A stretch of 38,891 nucleotides of DNA from an uncultured Clostridium sp. (GTDB lineage: Bacteria; Bacillota_I; Bacilli_A; RF39; UBA660). Made by a program: the position numbers and the translations under genes. Under the pieces are notes generated by a model. It made no database searches and had not been told where the DNA came from. It saw only the letters and a program-made list of their open reading frames with translations. The stretch spans positions 1 through 38,891 of the forward strand of contig CAJJPX010000015.1 of assembly GCA_905193755.1 (NCBI GenBank), read 5' to 3'. The first letter of the stretch is position 1, and each line of letters begins with the position of its first letter. Shown in pieces: positions 25,024 to 34,000 of this stretch.

Positions 25024-26607
25024 TTGTCAACGTATATTAGATTTTTATATGATTTATTCGAACAATTCTTTTCTGGAATAATTAATATATTTATGGGTAT
25101 AGTTAAAGGCATTATTAAGATGTTTAACTTTAAAGCATATTTGAAGATATTAAAAGAATATTCTGGAGAATTTTCAGTTGGTCAATGGATATTAGTAGGT
25201 TTAGCAGTATTACTTATACTTGCGTTCTTATTTGGAATTGTTTATTTAGTATTTTTAGTAATTAGAAAAATATTTAAGTTTAAGAAGACTTTAGTGGAAC
25301 AAGAGAGTTTATTAGAAGAGGTTGCTAAACTTGATAGAGATGTTATAAGACTTAATCAAGAGAAGGAAGAGTTATATGCTTTAAAAGTTTCACAGATTGG
25401 TCTTAAGCCTCAAGAGAGTGCTTTGAATGTAGATTTACCTAGTGAAGTTAAGAGTGGCAGTGAAGGTGAAACTACTGAGGGTGAAGCTAGTGAAGAAGCA
25501 CCTGAAGCAATACCTGAAGCAGCAAATGGAAGTCGTTTCTTCAAGTTAACTCAAATTGATGAAGAATATGAAGGAAAGACACCTGAGAATTTTGGTAATA
25601 CATTTACTCTTGAAGAATTGTGTGATACATTTAGAAACTTTGCTGCTAGTCGTATGAAACTATATTATAAAGTTAAAATCATTCGTTTGTTTGTAGCAGC
25701 TCTTGGAGCAACAAGACTTGTAATCTTACAAGGTATCTCTGGTACTGGTAAAACATCTTTACCTTATGCTTGGGGAAAATTCATTAGTAGAGATGCAACT
25801 ATTGCATCAGTTCAACCATCTTGGAGAGATAGAACAGAGTTATTTGGTTACTTCAACGAGTTCACTAAAAAGTTTAATGAGACAGAAGTATTAAAAGCAA
25901 TGTATGAAGCAAGTTATAATGATGAAATGTATTTAACAATACTAGATGAAATGAATATAGCTCGTGTTGAATACTATTTCGCAGAAATGCTATCAATATT
26001 AGAAATGCCTTCTCGTGATGAATGGGTAATAGATTTAGTACCTAATGTATGGCCAAACGATCCAAAACATTTACCTGATGGTAAACTTAAGATACCAGAT
26101 AATATGTGGTATATAGGAACAATCAATAACGATGACTCAACATTCATGGTTACTGATAAAGTATATGACCGTGCAATGCCTATAGATATTAATGATAAAG
26201 GTCAACCATTTGATGCACCTGATACAGAAGGTATTAGAATTAATAGTAGTTATTTAGAAAGTTTATTTAATAAAGCTAAACAAGAACATGCTGTTAGTCA
26301 AGAAACACTTGATAAACTAGAAGATATGGACAATTATGTTATTGAACATTTTAGACTTGCATTTGGTAATCGTATTGTAAAACATATTAAAGAATTTATT
26401 CCAGTATATGTAGCATGTGGTGGTACTGAGTTAGATGGATTTGATTATATACTTTGTAAAAAAGTGCTTAGAAAGTTTGAACAATTAAACTTATCATTCA
26501 TTCGTGATGAGATAGATGGATATGTTAAATTCTTAGATAAAACATTTGGTAAAGAGAATATGAGTGAATGTAAAGAATATTTAGCAAGACTTAAGAAAGC
26601 AATGTAG
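25024..26607 (+). CDS. Membrane-anchored McrB-like AAA+ ATPase
   Basis: TTG 25024, 6-7 bases after AGAGGTGG, is the likely start (527 residues); the frame extends upstream over the promoter. An amphipathic stretch (8-35) and one membrane helix (about 55-80) are followed by a coiled coil (85-122) and an acidic linker (about 140-170). The AAA_5/McrB-like domain has Walker A GISGTGKT (237-244), Walker B LTILDEMNIAR (Asp308, Glu309), a sensor region WYIGTINNDDST and DRA as a possible arginine finger. McrB proteins bind GTP and drive a nuclease; here no DNA-binding part is seen and the N-terminus ties it to the membrane. A DUF2357-like gene follows after 13 bases. It probably remodels a membrane or surface complex (inference). 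Confidence 0.8.
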   Translation: MSTYIRFLYDLFEQFFSGIINIFMGIVKGIIKMFNFKAYLKILKEYSGEFSVGQWILVGLAVLLILAFLFGIVYLVFLVIRKIFKFKKTLVEQESLLEEVAKLDRDVIRLNQEKEELYALKVSQIGLKPQESALNVDLPSEVKSGSEGETTEGEASEEAPEAIPEAANGSRFFKLTQIDEEYEGKTPENFGNTFTLEELCDTFRNFAASRMKLYYKVKIIRLFVAALGATRLVILQGISGTGKTSLPYAWGKFISRDATIASVQPSWRDRTELFGYFNEFTKKFNETEVLKAMYEASYNDEMYLTILDEMNIARVEYYFAEMLSILEMPSRDEWVIDLVPNVWPNDPKHLPDGKLKIPDNMWYIGTINNDDSTFMVTDKVYDRAMPIDINDKGQPFDAPDTEGIRINSSYLESLFNKAKQEHAVSQETLDKLEDMDNYVIEHFRLAFGNRIVKHIKEFIPVYVACGGTELDGFDYILCKKVLRKFEQLNLSFIRDEIDGYVKFLDKTFGKENMSECKEYLARLKKAM

Positions 26608-26620
26608 AAAGGATTAGAAG

Positions 26621-27733
26621 ATGAATAAAAACGAATTATTAAATTTATTAGATGATACAGATAATTTAGCTATTGAACAGTTTATTGGTTCTAATGAATC
26701 TAAAGTAGTAGTTAATTCATCTTTTCAAAGTGTAGAGTATGATTACTCTTGGATAGATAAAATAGAGGAGACTCTTGTATACTTGGATAATATTATTAGA
26801 AATCCTAAAAGATTCATTATGCAGGAAGAAGAAATAGTTCCAGTTGAGAAGGCTAAGAAAATTAGTCAAGAAACTATTAAGCATTTAGCTCAACATACTG
26901 ATTTAATACAAGATGTTAGTGAAGACGGGACTATTACTCCTAGTAAAGTACTTAATGTAAATAAAGAAGAAAGTTTTGATATTTATGAGAATAGATTTGT
27001 AATATCATTACTAAATAATCTTAATTATTTCTTTAAGCTTAGAAAAGAAGCTACTGCGAGTGGTAGTTATGCTAAAAAGAAAAGAATAATGACTTATGAT
27101 GGTAAAACTAAATTAGGTAGTGATGAAATTAAAATAACACTTAATATGGAAACAAATTCATTTGAAGATTTAAGTGGTGCTTCATCAAGTGGAGAGAGTG
27201 TTGAACAAAGACTTGCTAAGATAGAGTTAGTAGTTGCTGACTTCTTAAAAACACCTTTTGTTAGAGAACTAGCTAATGCTGCTCCTGTAAAAAGTCCAAT
27301 TAGAAAGACAAATACTATTCTTAAAAATCCAAACTTTCAAAAAGCATTAGAGTTGTGGGAATTTATAGAACAATATGATGTTAAAGATAAAAAAGAAGTA
27401 AATGATTCTCATGAAAAAGTAGATGATGAGAAGACTAAGAATAGAATGGATATGGCATTCTTCTTAGATTATGTAATTCTTAATGAAAGTGACTCTAATA
27501 AGACATTTAAAGAAGATAAAATTAATAGATATGCTCTTCGTAAGTTAATAAATGACTTTATGATAAACAATAGAAAATATTCTGAAAAAGAATTTAAGAA
27601 AATACTTACTGAAGAATTTAAATTAGCTCATGAAAAAGAGTTAAAAACTGATAAAGAGATTATTAAGAAGTTTAAAGGTCTTCTTAAAGGATATAGAAAG
27701 AATAAACAAGATGCTTTTGCATATTTGAGGTAG
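26621..27733 (+). CDS. DUF2357-like partner of the AAA+ ATPase
   Basis: 370 residues, soluble, charged, mostly helical. YLDNIIRNPKRFIMQEEE, HLAQHTDLIQ, and ESFDIYENRF (117-126) with its ENRF core recall DUF2357, a domain coupled to McrB-like ATPases, often with a PD-(D/E)xK nuclease. No such nuclease motif is visible here, and the C-terminal third is Lys/Glu-rich. Position directly after the AAA+ gene argues for a complex. It ends 2 bases before the next surface-protein gene, which places the pair within the surface operon rather than beside it. The assignment is from memory of motif shape. Confidence 0.6.
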   Translation: MNKNELLNLLDDTDNLAIEQFIGSNESKVVVNSSFQSVEYDYSWIDKIEETLVYLDNIIRNPKRFIMQEEEIVPVEKAKKISQETIKHLAQHTDLIQDVSEDGTITPSKVLNVNKEESFDIYENRFVISLLNNLNYFFKLRKEATASGSYAKKKRIMTYDGKTKLGSDEIKITLNMETNSFEDLSGASSSGESVEQRLAKIELVVADFLKTPFVRELANAAPVKSPIRKTNTILKNPNFQKALELWEFIEQYDVKDKKEVNDSHEKVDDEKTKNRMDMAFFLDYVILNESDSNKTFKEDKINRYALRKLINDFMINNRKYSEKEFKKILTEEFKLAHEKELKTDKEIIKKFKGLLKGYRKNKQDAFAYLR

Positions 27734-27735
27734 TT

Positions 27736-28902
27736 ATGAATAAGGAACAAAGCAAGAAAATTTATGTTACAGTTTATAAACTTATAGCTATAGTTGTATC
27801 TATATTTGTTTTTTCATATGCTTGGTTTGTTCATGAAAGTAATAGTTATTTAGAAGGAGTTAATATTGGAACAGCTAAAACAAATAATATCCTTATTTCC
27901 GAAGATGGAATTGAGGGCTGGGGAAACTCATTTAATATAGATGTTGGTGAAGGATTTAGATTTAATAATGAGGTTACTAGTGAGGGAATTAATTTTTATA
28001 AAGCTAATCTTAAAGATGAAGATGGGAATCCTTTAAGTTTTACGAATGCAATTTTAAATGAAGATTATTTAGAGTTTGATGTTTGGTTTAAGAATGATAG
28101 TTCTGTTAAGTTATTTTTAGATAAAGATTCGTCTGTGTCTCCTGAATGCGGAACTACTAAGGATGATTTAATATTATATCCTGGAAGCGACAAAAAGATT
28201 GATGATATAGTTAGAGCTAGTGCTTATGGAGACTTTAGTAGAGATTTAATAGCAGGAGCTGTAAGAGTTGCGTTTATTAGATATAATTATAATACAGAGA
28301 CTGATAAGTTTGAATTAGAAAGTACTCCATCATTAGTTTGGGCACCAAATAAAGGTTATGAAATAACTGAGAGTGATGGATGGTATAGTGCTAGTATAGA
28401 TTCAAAAAATAGTCAAAATTATAAATATATTAAAGTTAATAATAGTAATTCATTTAGTGAAGAAGATGTTACCAATTTACTAGATGTGATACACGCTTCT
28501 TATGATGAAAAAATGGCTAATGGAGATCCAGTACTTGTATCAATTGACACAGAAGACAATTTAGAAAAGAAAGTTGGTCTTAAAGTAAGAGTATGGGTAG
28601 AAGGAAATGATAGAGATGCTGTTAGTGCTCTTAAAGGTGGTATATTTAAAATAAATTTATCATTCGTAGGTCTTTCTAAAGTGGAAAATAATAATATACC
28701 AAATGTAAGTGTTGATGAAGTTTCTATGTCTATACATGGTATTGATGAACATATGGAGTATTCAACTGACGGTGAAACTTATACTAAATATACTAATATG
28801 GTTACTTTTGATAGTAATAGTACAGTATATGTAAGATATTTTGAAACAGCTGATACTTTAGCATCAAAGCCTGTTATTCTTAAGTTTGGGGGTGTAAACT
28901 AA
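27736..28902 (+). CDS. Camelysin/TasA-like surface protein with C-terminal beta module
   Basis: 388 residues. The signal ends in FSYAWF (26-31). The mature part contains VWVEGNDRDAVSALKGG, the motif also found at 20613, 21320 and 28902. The last 65 residues (IHGIDEHMEYSTDGETYTKY, then TVYVRYFETADTLASKP) form a separate beta module repeated in the next protein. The start lies 2 bases after the DUF2357-like gene; its GAGG site is inside that gene's end. Probable minor fibre or tip component processed by the SipW at 30544. Confidence 0.7.
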   Translation: MNKEQSKKIYVTVYKLIAIVVSIFVFSYAWFVHESNSYLEGVNIGTAKTNNILISEDGIEGWGNSFNIDVGEGFRFNNEVTSEGINFYKANLKDEDGNPLSFTNAILNEDYLEFDVWFKNDSSVKLFLDKDSSVSPECGTTKDDLILYPGSDKKIDDIVRASAYGDFSRDLIAGAVRVAFIRYNYNTETDKFELESTPSLVWAPNKGYEITESDGWYSASIDSKNSQNYKYIKVNNSNSFSEEDVTNLLDVIHASYDEKMANGDPVLVSIDTEDNLEKKVGLKVRVWVEGNDRDAVSALKGGIFKINLSFVGLSKVENNNIPNVSVDEVSMSIHGIDEHMEYSTDGETYTKYTNMVTFDSNSTVYVRYFETADTLASKPVILKFGGVN

Positions 28903-29954
28903 TGAATAAGAAAATAATTATTAAAATAATATTGCTTATTGGTTTTACTGTAGTGTTATTTATGACAAGTTATGCTTGGTTTCAAGATAGATCAAATCCT
29001 CAAATAAATCTTTCTAATATACAAGTAAGTGCTGCCGAAGGATTAGTTATAAAATTACAACCTGATTCAGCTGCTAGAAGTGTAGTAAACTTAAATAATA
29101 TGTTAGATAACTTTGATGAATTTGAACTTAAGCAAGTATCAAGTGTAGATGCAGCTAATTTTTATACGATAGACTTTAATGAAGGTTTATCTATGACTGA
29201 TCCTGAGTTTGTACAGTTACCTGAAGGAGACGGGACAGTATCTAGGATGATAGAGAATGGCTATGTTGACTTTAACTTCTATTTACAAACTGAAGATTAT
29301 CCAAAACATGTTTATATTCATAGAGATACAAAGATTACTGGACCTGCATGGGATGCGCTTAGAATAGCTATTACGTATCCTACATCAAGTACTTCAACAT
29401 CAACAATTATATTTGGTAAGACACCTGAAAATGGTATTACTGATGCATATACGACTAAAGCAATTATAAAGACTGGTAAGTTTACTTTTGGTAATATACC
29501 TAGTGAGTTTTCAACAAATCAGTTGGTTCGTGACTTTAGTTTTAAAGATGGTGGTAGAAGTAATAGTGACAATGATATTATAGATTTAAATAAAGTATTA
29601 TTTACGATACCAAAGAATTCAAGAATGAAAATTAATTTAAAGATTTGGTTAGAAGGAGGGGATGTAGATTGTACGAATGCTCTTGCTTCTTCAATAGTAA
29701 ATGTATTATTTAAGTTTGGTAGTGCCAACGAATTACTTGCAGCTCCAGTATTAACAGGAAATGCAAATTATACTATAACTGGTCTTGATACTACGATGGA
29801 GTGGGCTACTAATAATGATGCAAATACAGTATGGACTAAAGTAACTGATCCAAATCAGCAATTTACTGGATACCAAAGTGTATATGTAAGAATTGCTGAA
29901 GTAGTTGGTGTTTCACCTGAGAGTTATGCAACACTAGTTACATTCGGGGGTTAA
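28902..29954 (+). CDS. Camelysin/TasA-like surface protein, paralogue of the preceding gene
   Basis: 350 residues; ATG overlaps the preceding TAA by one base. The signal ends in TSYAWF (22-27). IWLEGGDVDCTNALASS matches the family motif, and the C-terminal ITGLDTTMEWATNN, then SVYVRIAEVVGVSPES, corresponds to the final module of the upstream protein. Tandem duplication followed by divergence is likely. Function as a structural surface component is inferred. Confidence 0.7.
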   Translation: MNKKIIIKIILLIGFTVVLFMTSYAWFQDRSNPQINLSNIQVSAAEGLVIKLQPDSAARSVVNLNNMLDNFDEFELKQVSSVDAANFYTIDFNEGLSMTDPEFVQLPEGDGTVSRMIENGYVDFNFYLQTEDYPKHVYIHRDTKITGPAWDALRIAITYPTSSTSTSTIIFGKTPENGITDAYTTKAIIKTGKFTFGNIPSEFSTNQLVRDFSFKDGGRSNSDNDIIDLNKVLFTIPKNSRMKINLKIWLEGGDVDCTNALASSIVNVLFKFGSANELLAAPVLTGNANYTITGLDTTMEWATNNDANTVWTKVTDPNQQFTGYQSVYVRIAEVVGVSPESYATLVTFGG

Positions 29955-29956
29955 AA

Positions 29957-30532
29957 ATGAAAAAAAATATATCAATAATATTAAATGTATTAATAGTAAT
30001 TCTATTATTAGTTGGTGCTTATGCATGGATGCAAACAGAACCTTCTTTAGGAGAAAATATTGAATATAATAGAGACTTTTATATAACAGATAGTGATATA
30101 GATGTTAAATTGTATGCTCTTATAAATAATCAATATGTTCTTCAAGGACAATTAAGTGATGATGCACTTCTAACACTTGAAGAAATGTATCCAGGAAAGA
30201 CACAAAGATATAGGTTTGAACTTACTAATAATAATCAAGTAGCTGCGAAAGTTAAAATAGTATTTACTGAAATAACTGGTAATATAAACTTAATGAAGAA
30301 TTATTTAAAGATAAGTGCTACGAATCCTGAAATGTTCTCGTTTATGTTAAATGATAGACTTGAACATAATGAAGAAGATGATAGATACTTCTTTGATTTT
30401 AGTAAAAGTGTTACAATACCAGCTAATTCAACACTTAATTATTATTGGAATTTAGAAATAGATATAGATGCACCTAATGCATTACAAGGAACAACATTAA
30501 AAGTAAATAAAATAATGTTTATTAAGCCATAG
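29957..30532 (+). CDS. Short TasA/camelysin-like protein
   Basis: 191 residues. The signal ends in GAYAWM (20-25). The domain contains EEMYPGKTQRYRFELTNNN, the same PG-x-T strand as in other TasA-like members, and no Cys. It is placed 2 bases after the previous gene and 11 before the third signal peptidase. Confidence 0.72.
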   Translation: MKKNISIILNVLIVILLLVGAYAWMQTEPSLGENIEYNRDFYITDSDIDVKLYALINNQYVLQGQLSDDALLTLEEMYPGKTQRYRFELTNNNQVAAKVKIVFTEITGNINLMKNYLKISATNPEMFSFMLNDRLEHNEEDDRYFFDFSKSVTIPANSTLNYYWNLEIDIDAPNALQGTTLKVNKIMFIKP

Positions 30533-30543
30533 AAAGGATATAT

Positions 30544-31089
30544 ATGAAAAAAGTATTACTTAAAATATTAGATGTTATTAAAATAATATTGTTAGTATTA
30601 TTAGTTTTGTTTGTAATATTTACTGCATATCAAAAAGTATTTCCTAATAATCCAAGTGTATTTGGATTTAGAACATATTCAATAATAACAAATAGTATGT
30701 ATCCTAAGCTTAAAAAGGGAGATGTAATACTTGTAAAAGAACAAAAAATGGATAACTATAAAGTAGGAGATATAGTTACATTTAGAGGAATGGACGGAGA
30801 CTTAAAAGGAAAAATAGTTACCCATGAAATAGTTGGAATAACTAAAGAAAATGGTAAGAGAATATTTTATACTAAAGGACTTAAAAATATATCTAATGAC
30901 CCTGCTGTTTATGAAGAACAAATGCTTGGTAAATTCATATATAAATTCTTTATATTTAGTATAATAGAAAAGATAATGGAAACTAAGATAGGTTTTGCAT
31001 TAATAATAATTATTCCACTAGGACTTATATATTTCTTTGAAATAAAAGATATAGTAAAGGATGTTAAAAAGATAAAAAATAAAGAATAG
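30544..31089 (+). CDS. SipW-type signal peptidase with altered aspartate site
   Basis: 181 residues with N-terminal helix (about 9-28) and C-terminal helix (about 150-168). Ser51 in TNSMYP and His94 in VTHE are present. In the usual TKGDxN block, however, the sequence is TKGLKNISNDP, so the conserved Asp is Leu113; another Asp (119) lies nearby and aligns with EDP of the second copy. The enzyme could be inactive, use Asp119, or have different specificity. It sits between the camelysin-like cluster and the giant repeat protein, which are its probable substrates. Confidence 0.82.
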   Translation: MKKVLLKILDVIKIILLVLLVLFVIFTAYQKVFPNNPSVFGFRTYSIITNSMYPKLKKGDVILVKEQKMDNYKVGDIVTFRGMDGDLKGKIVTHEIVGITKENGKRIFYTKGLKNISNDPAVYEEQMLGKFIYKFFIFSIIEKIMETKIGFALIIIIPLGLIYFFEIKDIVKDVKKIKNKE

Positions 31090-31097
31090 GAGTAAGC

Positions 31098-34000
31098 ATG
31101 AAAGATAGCATTAATAAAATTTATTGTGCAATAGTCAATTATATGATTGATTTCTTTCATGTTGCTAAAAAGAAGTGTAAACGTAAGATAAAAAGAATTA
31201 AAAGGAAACTTAGAAAGTTCTATTATTATGAAATACTTGGTGTAATAGTTGTTTCTGTATATTTTTATAGATTTCTTGATAATATTTATAATTTAAAATT
31301 CTTAAAAGATTTTAGACGTAAGAGTAAGTTGTACTTATGGAAGTTTAAGAATTGGTGTTTTGATTATTACAAGGCGTATCAAAAGTATTTAGAAAATGCT
31401 AATTCAAAAAATGATGAAAAGATAAATGGTATAAAGAGTGAGTACTCTAAATATATGACTCCTAAAATAATGGTTAAAGTAGGAGTACTTGTAGTACTTA
31501 GTGTATTCTTAATATATGATGCGTATAGTTGGTTTTATAATGAATATGTAAGTAAGGGTACTGAGATTGGACTTGGTACTGTTGAACATATAGTTAATCA
31601 ATATGATAAGAATGGTACTTTGATTGGTACTGAAGGAGATACTGTTACAGTAGTACGTGAGACTGATTTAAGTAATATGTTTAAGAATACTAGATATATT
31701 GAAATAAAGAATACTGGTTCATTAAATATAGATTATAACTTATCATTTACACTTGATGGAACTATGTCTAATGCTGGAGTTTTATATTATAGAGTAATTG
31801 ATATAACTGATGAAGTATTAAGTAGTACAGTAACTGCTTCAAATGATACTAAGTTAAAAGCATATGCTGCATTAAATCCAACACCTGAGAATCTAGAAAC
31901 TGATGCTTTAAATCCAGTATCTAATTTAACAACAATACCTCAAATAATTATTAAGGGTGAAATAGATAAAGATAAAGATGATGATGAAAATAACTATAGA
32001 TATTTTAGAATAGATTATGGTATGTATCAAACAGTTAATTCTTCTTTATATAGTGGGGCCTCAGTAAGTGTTCATGCGAATGTTTATTGTACTCAAAGAG
32101 GAATAGATGCAAGTCTTGCTAATGAAGGACAAATATGGTTAGTTGAAAATGAAAGTCAATTTAGAGACGCAGTACTTAATGCTCTTAGTGGTGACACAAT
32201 TAAGCTTGCTGATGATATAACAATAGATGGAAGTGTTGATTTCCAAAGAAGAGTACATTTAGATACAGCTGGATATAATTTACATTTTACTGGAGATTTG
32301 GTTTATGATTTTGTTGAGATGGGTAAACTTAAGATAGATACTTCTTCTGGTGGCAAGATAGATGTAGATGGAAACCTTTATATAAATACTCCTAAGAGTC
32401 AAATACATATAGTTGGACTTAATCAAGATTATGATATATTTGTTGGTAAAGATTTTACTGTTAATGGTATACAAAATGAAGAAGAAGATGGTGTACTTTT
32501 AGAAGCAGTTAGAATTGTTAAAAATAAAGTTGGTAATATACCAGTAGATATAATAATCGAATCAAATACACGTTTAACTATAGCACCTAATGTAGAAGTA
32601 GGTTATGTAATAGGAGCAGATGGTTCAACAAATATAGAAATTCTTAATAACGGAACTATTACTCAAATACAATTACAAAACATGAAATTAATAGATTCAT
32701 TCTCTAAATATCAAATATATGTATATAACTTAAATACAATTCTTGGAGTATTAAATGGACCTTCAATTATGCTTCCATCAAACTCAACTCCTTATACTGG
32801 ACCTAATACAGGTAATACATTAATTATAAGAGGAGTATCATCAAATAATATTACAGTAGGTGGTTCTGATCATTTTACTGGGGACGATATTAATCAAGGA
32901 GCTCCAGAAGACTCAGTAATACCAATACAAGGAGAAGTAGATTCATATTATGTATATATTCGTGATAATAATGAATCATTAGAAAAACTATTAAAAGCAT
33001 ATTTTGATGATATAGATCCTACTACTACAACAGAGAATATTTATAATATTAAAAAGTTAATAATATATACTATAAATACTGCATATTTTGAAAATGAAGA
33101 CTTTACTTATATAGCTAGTGATGAAATGCATTCTATAGAATATTTAGGTCTTGCAAATGCTACTATAAGTGATGGAACTACTATTAATAAGATTGCTAAT
33201 GATACATTAAAAGATAAGACTTCTTTAAAAACATTAATACTTTCTAAGACACTTTCTACTATAGGAAGTAATGCATTTCTTAATGTTAACTTAGGTCGTG
33301 TAAGTAATGGAAGAGATTTTACTTTCTTGTCAATTCCATCTACTGTTACAAGTATAGGAGAAAATGCATTTAAGAATGCAAGATATGTTAAGTTTGAAGG
33401 ACAAATACCTCCTAGTGTAGGAAATAATGCTTTTAATGATTCAAGCAATGGAACTAAGTTCTTTGTAAGTCAAGGTGCAATTGAAACATATAGAAACACT
33501 AATAATATAAATGAAGCATATGTTTATTATCATGCTGAATTAAGTGATAACAAACAATATTTTGTTTATGATTATAATGATGGATATGGAATATCATACT
33601 TTATAAATAGCGTTTCGGTAGGAAGTAGTATAGTTATACCAAATACTATAACTAAGTCTTCTGTTACTAAGAATGTTACAGCTCTTGGATATAATTCATA
33701 TAGAAACTTAAATACACCAAGTACTGGTACTAAGATTACAATACCTTCTACTGTTACATTAATAGATTCTTATGCATTCTATAGTGATAACATTTATGAA
33801 ATAAATTTAGGCGAAGTTAAGACTATTAATTCATATGCATTCTATAATACTAAACTTACTACTTTAGTATCAAATAAACTAGATTATATAGGAAGTTATG
33901 CTTTCTATCAAAATCCAATTACATATATAAGTGTTCCTAATGTTACTAAGATAATGCCATATTCATTTATGAATAATACAACTCTTTATGAAATGGATCT

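Noticed and set aside
25024..27733. Calling the AAA+/DUF2357 pair a McrBC restriction system
   Set aside because: No nuclease or DNA-recognition motif is visible and the ATPase is membrane-anchored within a surface-protein operon.
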